The notes under the pieces were generated by a model, which ran no database searches, was not told where the DNA came from, and saw nothing but the letters and a program-made list of their open reading frames with translations. A DNA stretch of 5,272 nucleotides from the NCBI GenBank assembly GCA_964436935.1, contig CAYTES010000081.1:1-5272 (forward strand). Direction: 5' to 3'. The position numbers were made by a program, and so were the translations under genes. Of this stretch, positions 1-5,272 are shown piece after piece. Source of the stretch: CAYTES01 sp964436935 (GTDB taxonomy: Bacteria > Patescibacteriota > Gracilibacteria > UBA1369 > UBA12473). How positions within the stretch are numbered: position 1 is the stretch's first letter; each line of letters begins with the position of its first letter.

Positions 1-21
1 TCACCAACATCATACCACTAT

Positions 22-1650
22 TTATTTAGTTTTTAAAGGCGGCTTAGTATATAAAGTTACAACCCCTCCAACGCGACGACGAACCGCCAAAGTTCCTTTT
101 TCTATATCCTGCCTTAGCGCATGCGCCCAAGACGCAACAATTTCCGAAAAAGCAATTTCTCCCATATATCGCCCCATTCCAGGAATCGTTTCTCGATTTT
201 TATCCTGAGGGACAGAGGCCGCAGCTCCCGCCACATAAACCCTGCCTGAATCGGATGGAAATAAAGTTTTAACACGACAAGTGGCCTTATCATAAGAAAT
301 ACGACCGGTCTCCGGATCAAAAACAACTCCCAAACTTTGCATCAAACGAGAATCATTTTGATAACCGATAAGCGCATAAATATAAGGAGTAACATCAATC
401 CTTTCCGTTGGTCCATCCACCGTTTCAATTGACACAACAACTTTTGAATCGGACTCAAAAGCGGATTCATCCACATTCCATTCTTTTACAGAAGAAGCAA
501 TCCAACCATGAGATAACGCATACTCAAAAACATCTCGATGAGACGGGATATCTAAAGATAGCTTGGTTAGATCCGATCGATGACGAGAAACGGGCAAACT
601 CAAATCTCCACCTTGATTTAAAAGCAATTTACTAGGGTGCTCCAAACTAACCAGTGAAAGATGAGTCAGTACTCTAGGGCTCACTTGAACTCCTGCACGA
701 TGCATAGCCACAAACTGTCTCAAAATAGCCAAAGCGCTATTTCCCAAACCGACAATAAGGGGCGTTGAATTCTGAAATCTAGGCCAATCTTCACGAGAAA
801 TCGTTTCCTGCCAACGCTTCATTCGAGTATTCAAACGAGGAACGAGATGGGCATTTGTCTTCAAGGGTCCTTGATCCAAACGACGAGGAACTCCATTACC
901 GGTTGCAATAAAAACGCTATCAAAATCGCTTGATTGACCTGAATAATCAACTTGGTAACGACCTCCGGAAGAAGGGAAAGCAAGACTCTGTACTTTTCCC
1001 TTTATCATCTGGAAACCAGACCGATCGGCAATCAAAGAAGAAAGAAAATTTTGAATCTCAACCCCTGGCCTTTCGGGTTGAGTAGAAAAAGCGGGTCCAT
1101 CAAAAAAATGCAGAGGCCTAAATGTATCATGCAAATTATGACCTTCCCCCGCAACTCGTTCCTGAGACCAAATTCCACCAAGCCGACCAGAAGGGCTAAA
1201 AAGCGTAGTGGATTCCGCAGGATATCCCAGCTCTTGACGAAGGCGAGCCATCAATAAACCCGCAGGGCCATCGCCTACAATAGCCATTTTCTGACTTAAA
1301 ACAGGAAGTGGCAACTCTAAATTGGGACGTACCAAATCTTGATCCATTGGCCAACTAAAAGGGTTAAAATCTTGATCCCCATCCGAATGAAAAACAGCCG
1401 AATCAGAAGGCACATCTTCGGGTCGATATCCCATCAATAAGGATTGAGCAAGAATGGGAATAGCTCCGGAAACCATCATGGATTCCATAGCCGCCGAAAA
1501 ACGCGGATCTTTTAAGTGAGTCCGAACAAGTCGCCCCAAAAGATCGGGACGTTGGTGCCAATAATTCAAATTTTTAAAATCAAGCCCAACAGGAGCTCCC
1601 TGAGCAGAAACCACTTCTCGATCTTTCAATTCCGGAGAAAGTCTAACCAA
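22..1650 (-). CDS. FAD/NAD(P)-binding oxidoreductase, monooxygenase-like (542 aa)
   Basis: Probable soluble flavoprotein oxidoreductase with two Rossmann-type dinucleotide sites. Visible motifs: an FAD-binding glycine motif IVGDGPAGLL at residues 124-133, a GRLGGIW segment at 155-161 like the GG-x-W motif of flavin monooxygenases, an ATG-type motif FIATGNGVP at 247-255, a second nucleotide site IVGLGNSALAIL at 299-310 fitting NADPH, and a C-terminal flavin-contact stretch with VYVAGAAAS (471-479) and IPGMGRYMGEIA (489-500). The substrate cannot be read from the sequence. About 120 residues precede the FAD motif, an N-terminal extension I do not recognise. No signal peptide or membrane segment is seen. 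The start is TTG: an in-frame TAA lies at 1663-1665 and the first in-frame ATG is only at residue 55, so TTG at 1650 is the best choice; another TTG at residue 8 is possible. It has its own promoter 88 bp downstream of the neighbouring gene. The last codons overlap one copy of a 22-bp inverted repeat. The fold class is fairly certain, the exact family is not. Confidence 0.85.
   Translation of the reverse strand: MVRLSPELKDREVVSAQGAPVGLDFKNLNYWHQRPDLLGRLVRTHLKDPRFSAAMESMMVSGAIPILAQSLLMGYRPEDVPSDSAVFHSDGDQDFNPFSWPMDQDLVRPNLELPLPVLSQKMAIVGDGPAGLLMARLRQELGYPAESTTLFSPSGRLGGIWSQERVAGEGHNLHDTFRPLHFFDGPAFSTQPERPGVEIQNFLSSLIADRSGFQMIKGKVQSLAFPSSGGRYQVDYSGQSSDFDSVFIATGNGVPRRLDQGPLKTNAHLVPRLNTRMKRWQETISREDWPRFQNSTPLIVGLGNSALAILRQFVAMHRAGVQVSPRVLTHLSLVSLEHPSKLLLNQGGDLSLPVSRHRSDLTKLSLDIPSHRDVFEYALSHGWIASSVKEWNVDESAFESDSKVVVSIETVDGPTERIDVTPYIYALIGYQNDSRLMQSLGVVFDPETGRISYDKATCRVKTLFPSDSGRVYVAGAAASVPQDKNRETIPGMGRYMGEIAFSEIVASWAHALRQDIEKGTLAVRRRVGGVVTLYTKPPLKTK
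31..52 (-). repeat. 22-bp inverted repeat, left copy
   Basis: The reverse complement of these 22 bases is identical to 5218-5239; the match stops abruptly on both sides. The shared core reads CTAAGCCGCCTTTAAAA on the minus strand. This copy lies within the last codons of the oxidoreductase, where it encodes YTKPPLK near the C-terminus. A perfect 22-bp match is very unlikely by chance in a window of this size. Confidence 0.85.
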
Positions 1651-1657
1651 TGAAAAA
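1651..1657 (-). promoter_or_regulatory. TTTTTCA heptamer abutting the TTG start (putative initiation signal)
   Basis: The minus strand reads TTTTTCA directly before the TTG start codon of the oxidoreductase, with a further T before it. No purine-rich Shine-Dalgarno lies in the preceding 20 nt. The same heptamer is found 3 and 5 nt upstream of the two other long genes. Its role in translation is inferred from position only. Confidence 0.35.
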
Positions 1658-1680
1658 ATATTTTATATTAAAAAGATCTA

Positions 1681-1709
1681 TCTATAATAGAATAAAGAAT
1701 ATATGTCAA
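1681..1709 (-). promoter_or_regulatory. Sigma-70-type promoter of the oxidoreductase gene
   Basis: On the minus strand a perfect -35 TTGACA (1709-1704) is followed by a 17-nt spacer and a -10 TATAGA (1686-1681, four of six consensus bases). The predicted transcription start is near 1674, giving a leader of about 24 nt before the TTG start codon at 1650. The leader is almost pure A/T and has no Shine-Dalgarno sequence. The promoter suggests this gene can be transcribed independently of the genes upstream. An overlapping TATTAT (1689-1684) is closer to the -10 consensus but its spacer would be only 14 nt. Confidence 0.6.
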
Positions 1710-1738
1710 GTGAATAGCGTACAAAATTAGCCCCTCAT

Positions 1739-2968
1739 TTAGCCTTCGTCGGAAAACGGATCAAACTCCAAAACCCCTCGATAATGATATTTTCGAGAAG
1801 AGGTGGTCTCAGGCTTAAGAGGACTTAAAATCAATTCATGACGATCATCATCCCATCCTCCATTCCAAATCAATTGATTGCGCAAATCCTCCCATGAACC
1901 AGGCGCTGCTAAAACCGTACGCTCATTTCTGATATCAATCGGCTGAGAATAATCGAGTCCTCCTTTGGGAAAAAATCCATAGGCGCAAAGCATCAAGTAA
2001 TGATGAAGGTTGTGCAGAGGAGAAATTCCAAAACGAGCCAATTTTCGAGTTGCAAAGTAAGAGTAAGCTCCCAAGCTTAAGCCCTCAAAAGAAGGATCCT
2101 GAGGCCCCGGCACCGCACCTTCCACAATAATGGCGCCCCATTTTTTAGCATCTTCCTGAGATTCAAAAAAAGAATCAAAACTGCGACGAGGATCACCTAA
2201 AGCATATCCATTGATGCAAACGCCGGGAGAGTAATGACTTCTTCTAAAAGTCGGACCGGAACTTTGACAATGATAGCGCGAAATTTTTTCCATCTTATCC
2301 GCAATGGAACCGGGGGGGATGAGAAGAAGCAGGCGGCCAAAAGCAGGAAACAAATGAGCCTTCGCTAAAAATTCGGGAGAAAGCTGTGCACGAACCGATT
2401 CCCAAGACGGAACGCCTTCCAAGGAAAATTGAAACGCTTTGAGTAATTCAAGATTAAGATGATATTGAGCTTCCATTTCTCGCATCAATTCGGAAGAGTC
2501 CTTGCCCTCCAGAAGAGAAGGAACAACAAGCGGATGAGGCTCAGTGGAAACACCTGCCGCGTGAAGCAATCGATCTTTAAAAACGTGGACCGGGTCTCCT
2601 TCCCGAAAACGAGCCGTTTGAAGCGATTGCTGCTCGTGGATAAGACGACGCAAAACCAAAGTGGAAAGCTGCGTTGACTCTTCAGGAGCCAGAAAACGAC
2701 GGTCAACAGAAACATGCGAGGGTAAAATCAAAGAAGGCGTAGTGCTTGGACTCAGTGCCCAGCCAGCCTCATCTCCCGAAAGGGTCAAAAGGACACGCCT
2801 CACTAAACCTCTCTGCGATTCCACCGCAGGATCACCGCGGAAAGAAGGACTCCCCACAAAATGCCCTGGTCGCGAAAGAATCAAGTCATCAACCGTAGCA
2901 TTCGGAACAGAAAGCAAATATTCTGCCGCAACTTCCGTCGATTTTTTCTGTCCAGAATCCAACACCAT
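1739..2968 (-). CDS. Hypothetical protein of unknown family (409 aa)
   Basis: I do not recognise this protein. The reading frame is long and intact from ATG (2968) to TAA. It looks cytoplasmic: no signal peptide, no clear membrane span and only three cysteines (C234, C251, C328). The N-terminal third is Ser/Pro-rich with Arg pairs. Residues 96-136 and 158-182 look helical and charged. The C-terminal half has dense aromatic and glycine content, a GVCINGYALGDPRRSFDSFF segment (249-268) and a histidine cluster LHNLHHYL (318-325, spacing HxxHH) that could bind metal or be structural. The C-terminal tail is acidic (EFDPFSDEG). The gene lies 99 bp downstream of gyrB and 88 bp upstream of the oxidoreductase, same strand. 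The upstream gap is AT-rich without a clean -35/-10 pair, so it may be read through from gyrB or use a weak promoter. The start ATG has no Shine-Dalgarno but has TTTTTCA 5 nt upstream. Confidence 0.8.
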   Translation of the reverse strand: MVLDSGQKKSTEVAAEYLLSVPNATVDDLILSRPGHFVGSPSFRGDPAVESQRGLVRRVLLTLSGDEAGWALSPSTTPSLILPSHVSVDRRFLAPEESTQLSTLVLRRLIHEQQSLQTARFREGDPVHVFKDRLLHAAGVSTEPHPLVVPSLLEGKDSSELMREMEAQYHLNLELLKAFQFSLEGVPSWESVRAQLSPEFLAKAHLFPAFGRLLLLIPPGSIADKMEKISRYHCQSSGPTFRRSHYSPGVCINGYALGDPRRSFDSFFESQEDAKKWGAIIVEGAVPGPQDPSFEGLSLGAYSYFATRKLARFGISPLHNLHHYLMLCAYGFFPKGGLDYSQPIDIRNERTVLAAPGSWEDLRNQLIWNGGWDDDRHELILSPLKPETTSSRKYHYRGVLEFDPFSDEG

Positions 2969-2973
2969 AAAAA

Positions 2974-2980
2974 TGAAAAA
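2974..2980 (-). promoter_or_regulatory. TTTTTCA heptamer 5 nt upstream of the 409-aa gene
   Basis: The minus strand reads TTTTTCA followed by five T residues and then the ATG at 2968. The 22 nt before the start contain no AGGAG-like run suited to ribosome binding. This is the second of three copies placed immediately upstream of long-gene starts. Function is inferred from position. Confidence 0.35.
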
Positions 2981-3067
2981 TTACGACCCGCGAGTGCGAG
3001 TTAATAAATAATAACACAAAAAACAAATCATGTCTATATCAACCAACTCAAAAGAACCAGACTAATC

Positions 3068-4987
3068 TTAAATATCCAAATTCCTAACCTGTTTGGCGTG
3101 GGCCTGGATGAATTTTTTGCGAGGAAGGACTTCCGATCCCATTAAGGTATCGAACACCTTATCGGCCCGCTCCGCATCGTCAATCGAAACACGCAACATC
3201 ATGCGAGTTTCCGGATTCATTGTGGTTTCCCAAAGCTGCTCGGGATTCATTTCTCCCAAACCTTTATATCGCTGAATATTGATCTTCATGGTATCTGAAA
3301 ACGTTTTCATCTGAACTTCTTTTTGCTCATCCGTATAACAATATTCCAAACGTTTTCCCTGAGAAAGCTTATACAACGGAGGTTGAGCGATATACAAATG
3401 CCCCTCCTCAATCAAAGTCTTGAAATAACGATAAAAAAGCGTCAACAAAAGGGTTCTAATATGAGCTCCGTCCACATCGGCATCCGTCATGATCACGATA
3501 CGGTCGTAACGCAATCGGCCAAGATCAAAAAATTCGCCAATTCCAACGCCCAAGGCAATAATCAACGCCTTGATTTCATTATTTCCCAAAATACGATCCA
3601 TACGGGCATGCTCCACATTCAAAATCTTACCGCGAAGGGGCAAAATCGCTTGATTCTCACGATTACGTCCCTGCTTTGCAGAACCTCCGGCCGAATCTCC
3701 CTCTACGATATACAGCTCGGAATTGGAAGGATCTTTTGAGGAACAGTCGGCCAACTTTCCCGGCAAGGTCATGCCCTCAAGCGCCCCCTTACGAATAACA
3801 GTATCCCGCGCGGCGCGAGCGGCCAAACGAGCACGAGCGGCCAACGAACATTTGGCAATGATTTCTTTACCATGATTGGGATTTTCTTCCAGATATTCCT
3901 GTAGAAACTCCCCGAACACGGTTTCGACCGCTGTTCGAATTTCGGGATTGCCCAATTTACTCTTGGTTTGCCCTTCAAACTGAGGATCGGGAAGCTTAAC
4001 GGAAATAACCACCGTCAAACCCTCACGCACATCCTCCGCCATCAAATTGTCTTCCTTCTCTTTCAAAAGATTATTTTTGCGAGCATAGGCATTGATCACA
4101 CGGGTTAATGCCGAACGAAAACCGGTCAAATGCATTCCCCCTTCCGGCGTATGAATGGTGTTGGCAAAAGTAAAAATACATTCCTGAAAACTTTGATTAT
4201 ACTGAAAAGCAATTTCAATCATGCCCTCGGGTACCTCTTTATCCAAATAAACCACTTCTCCGATCACCTCTTTACTCTTATTCAAATGCAGGACATAGGA
4301 CTTGATCCCTCCTTCAAAATAAAATTGGTAACGCGAAGGACTTTCGACACGTTCATCTCGAAATCGAATCGTGATGCCTTTGGTCAAATAAGCCTGTTGT
4401 CTCAAACGGTTTAGAATAGTCTGAGGATTGAATTCCGTGATTTCAAAAATACCTTTATCAGGCCAAAAACGAATAAGGGTTCCGGTACTCGTACTTTTTC
4501 CATCGACTTTAATTTCGTACTGAGGCGCCCCATACTGATATTCCTGAACATAACGCTTGCCATCCCGGTACACCTCGGCCACCAGCTTACTCGAAAGAGC
4601 GTTCACCACCGATGCTCCGACTCCATGCAAACCTCCGGAGACTTTATAACCGCCTCCTCCAAATTTACCTCCGGCATGCAACACCGTTAATACCGTTTCC
4701 AAGGTGGATTTTCCGGTTTTAGGATGTACGTCGACCGGAATTCCACGACCATCATCCAAAATACTGGCAGATCCATCGGCATGAAGCGTGACATCAATAT
4801 TATTACAATGACCGGCAATGGCTTCATCAATCGCGTTATCAACCACTTCCCAAATCAAATGATGCAACCCGGCCACATCCGTAGTTCCAATATACATTCC
4901 CGGACGTTTGCGAACAGCTTCCAAGCCTTCTAAAACTTGGATATGCTCGGCACCATACGAGTTGGCGGCAGGTTCTTTGGAGGTCAT
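3068..4987 (-). CDS. gyrB: DNA gyrase subunit B (639 aa)
   Basis: ATPase subunit of DNA gyrase, which with GyrA introduces negative supercoils into DNA in the cytoplasm. Order of parts: GHKL ATPase domain with EVVDNAIDEA (47-56; catalytic-base E47, Mg-binding N51), DDGRGIPV (78-85), ATP-lid GGLHGVGASVVNAL (118-131) and R141, matching the E. coli arginine linked to aminocoumarin binding; transducer domain with the QTK loop (Q340-K342, K342 contacting ATP in the family); TOPRIM domain with EGDSAGGSAKQGRNR (429-443, metal-binding E429), PLRGKILNVE (450-459) and TDADVDGAHI (501-510, metal ligands D502 and D504); and the C-terminal tail IQRYKGLGEMNPEQLW that docks GyrA. All key residues are present. 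The TOPRIM sequence and C-terminal end follow GyrB rather than ParE. At 639 residues it is the short form lacking the large TOPRIM insertion of E. coli GyrB (804 aa). The start is ATG at 4987 with no Shine-Dalgarno. No recF, dnaN or gyrA is adjacent. Confidence 0.98.
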   Translation of the reverse strand: MTSKEPAANSYGAEHIQVLEGLEAVRKRPGMYIGTTDVAGLHHLIWEVVDNAIDEAIAGHCNNIDVTLHADGSASILDDGRGIPVDVHPKTGKSTLETVLTVLHAGGKFGGGGYKVSGGLHGVGASVVNALSSKLVAEVYRDGKRYVQEYQYGAPQYEIKVDGKSTSTGTLIRFWPDKGIFEITEFNPQTILNRLRQQAYLTKGITIRFRDERVESPSRYQFYFEGGIKSYVLHLNKSKEVIGEVVYLDKEVPEGMIEIAFQYNQSFQECIFTFANTIHTPEGGMHLTGFRSALTRVINAYARKNNLLKEKEDNLMAEDVREGLTVVISVKLPDPQFEGQTKSKLGNPEIRTAVETVFGEFLQEYLEENPNHGKEIIAKCSLAARARLAARAARDTVIRKGALEGMTLPGKLADCSSKDPSNSELYIVEGDSAGGSAKQGRNRENQAILPLRGKILNVEHARMDRILGNNEIKALIIALGVGIGEFFDLGRLRYDRIVIMTDADVDGAHIRTLLLTLFYRYFKTLIEEGHLYIAQPPLYKLSQGKRLEYCYTDEQKEVQMKTFSDTMKINIQRYKGLGEMNPEQLWETTMNPETRMMLRVSIDDAERADKVFDTLMGSEVLPRKKFIQAHAKQVRNLDI

Positions 4988-4990
4988 AAT

Positions 4991-4997
4991 TGAAAAA
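4991..4997 (-). promoter_or_regulatory. TTTTTCA heptamer 3 nt upstream of gyrB
   Basis: The minus strand reads TTTTTCA, then ATT, then the gyrB ATG. The 20 nt upstream of the start hold no Shine-Dalgarno. Since the gyrB start is fixed by family alignment, this is the best anchored of the three copies. A role in ribosome recruitment is an inference. Confidence 0.4.
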
Positions 4998-5121
4998 GTT
5001 ATCAGCGAAAATTTAGCACAAGCCGCCCGGAGTGTAAAATGATAAACGGAAAGCGAATGAAACTAATAGAATATAGATCGTGATCGGCAACACCCTAAAT
5101 GATTTAATAAAATAAAAATGA

Positions 5122-5150
5122 TTGACATCAATATTCTGCGGGGTTATATT
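5122..5150 (+). promoter_or_regulatory. Strong rightward sigma-70 promoter with upstream A/T tract
   Basis: A perfect -35 TTGACA (5122-5127), a 17-nt spacer and a -10 TATATT (5145-5150, five of six) make a near-consensus housekeeping promoter pointing away from gyrB. The 20 nt before the -35 (5101-5120) are almost all A and T in short tracts, like an UP element. The start of transcription is predicted near A5158, only about 11 nt before the ATG at 5169. The strength suggests an abundant RNA or a well expressed gene at or beyond the right edge. A promoter for gyrB in the opposite direction must lie in the same 181-bp region, but I could not pick a convincing one. Confidence 0.75.
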
Positions 5151-5168
5151 GAAAGCTAACCTAAATTC

Positions 5169-5237
5169 ATGAATCCAGAAGACGAACGATTCGACATTTT
5201 CGATGGCACGCGAGCAGATATACTAAGCCGCCTTTAA
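5169..5237 (+). CDS. Short reading frame, leader peptide or broken gene start (22 aa)
   Basis: An ATG at 5169, about 11 nt after the predicted transcription start, opens a 22-codon frame beginning MNPEDERFDIFDG and ending at TAA (5235-5237). Its acidic, mixed composition looks protein-like, but it is too short to judge. No Shine-Dalgarno or TTTTTCA precedes it. The start codon sits inside the 10-bp palindrome ATTCATGAAT (5165-5174). The last seven codons and the stop lie within the right copy of the 22-bp inverted repeat. After the stop the same frame stays open to the window edge (11 more codons), so this could be the front of a longer gene interrupted by one stop, a true leader peptide, or a chance frame inside a non-coding RNA. 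Confidence 0.3.
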   Translation: MNPEDERFDIFDGTRADILSRL

Positions 5238-5239
5238 AA
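5218..5239 (+). repeat. 22-bp inverted repeat, right copy
   Basis: Identical to the reverse complement of 31-52. It covers the end and TAA stop of the 22-codon frame, in a different reading frame from the left copy. Together the two copies enclose gyrB, the 409-residue gene and nearly all of the oxidoreductase gene in about 5.2 kb. No transposase or recombinase gene lies between them, and no target-site duplication is visible next to them. Confidence 0.85.
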
Positions 5240-5272
5240 TCTCAAATTTTTGACTCATGAGGCTTTTGATTT

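Noticed and set aside
952..1257. 101-residue plus-strand open frame opposite the oxidoreductase
   Set aside because: Very basic shadow translation antisense to clear Rossmann motifs; no independent support.
2661..3011. 116-residue plus-strand open frame opposite the 409-residue gene
   Set aside because: Mostly antisense to the longer minus-strand frame, low-complexity Ser/Lys/Arg-rich translation, no promoter or ribosome-binding site in front.
2969..3067. Rho-independent terminator after gyrB
   Set aside because: There is a T-rich run on the minus strand (about 3015-3030) but no GC-rich hairpin in front of it.
3323..3739. 138-residue plus-strand open frame opposite gyrB
   Set aside because: It lies wholly antisense to a strongly conserved gyrB region, has no recognisable domain or start signal, and is expected as a by-product of gyrB codon use.
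3068..4987. Topoisomerase IV subunit ParE instead of GyrB
   Set aside because: The EGDSAGGSAKQGRNR, PLRGKILNVE and C-terminal LMGSEVLPRKKFI sequences follow GyrB closely.
22..4987. Alternative genetic code (UGA recoded, as in some Patescibacteria)
   Set aside because: The three long frames are intact under the standard code and end in TAA, so nothing here requires recoding; Trp is encoded by TGG where checked.
31..5239. Composite transposon or insertion sequence with 22-bp terminal repeats
   Set aside because: No transposase or integrase between the repeats, no target duplication outside them, the enclosed cargo includes the essential gyrB, and one repeat lies inside a gene's coding end.
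5225..5272. Terminator hairpin AAGCC/GGCTT followed by T residues at the right edge
   Set aside because: The stem is only five base pairs with a loop of about 30 nt, too weak to call.

Overview
The window is bacterial and carries three long genes on the minus strand. In transcription order they are gyrB (3068-4987), an unrecognised 409-residue protein (1739-2968) and a 542-residue flavin/nicotinamide oxidoreductase (22-1650). The right edge holds a divergent plus-strand transcription unit: a near-consensus sigma-70 promoter at 5122-5150, followed by a short reading frame and whatever lies beyond the window. No rRNA, tRNA, CRISPR array, transposase or recognisable phage gene is present.

The organism cannot be named from this sequence. 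GyrB is the short (~640 residue) form, without the insertion found in enterobacterial GyrB, so a gammaproteobacterium is unlikely. Intergenic DNA is AT-rich, all three long genes end in TAA, and none has a Shine-Dalgarno sequence. An uncultivated small-genome lineage (Patescibacteria-like, or a lineage near the old Deltaproteobacteria) is a guess only. gyrB is not next to recF, dnaN or gyrA here.

Layout: 1-21 is downstream of the oxidoreductase. 1651-1738 (88 bp) holds a sigma-70-type promoter for the oxidoreductase. 2969-3067 (99 bp) separates gyrB from the 409-residue gene; I see no convincing promoter or terminator in it. 4988-5168 (181 bp) is the divergent intergenic region between gyrB and the rightward unit. 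The gaps and the separate promoter suggest the three minus-strand genes are not one tight operon, and nothing in the sequence ties the two accessory proteins to gyrase function.

Two signals are not explained by ordinary annotation. First, a perfect 22-bp inverted repeat lies near the two ends (31-52 and 5218-5239). One copy is inside the last codons of the oxidoreductase; the other ends a short reading frame in the rightward unit. Second, the heptamer TTTTTCA lies 0 to 5 nt upstream of all three long-gene start codons, where a Shine-Dalgarno would be expected, and I found only one other copy on that strand. The second may be a non-canonical translation-initiation signal; both need genome-scale testing.
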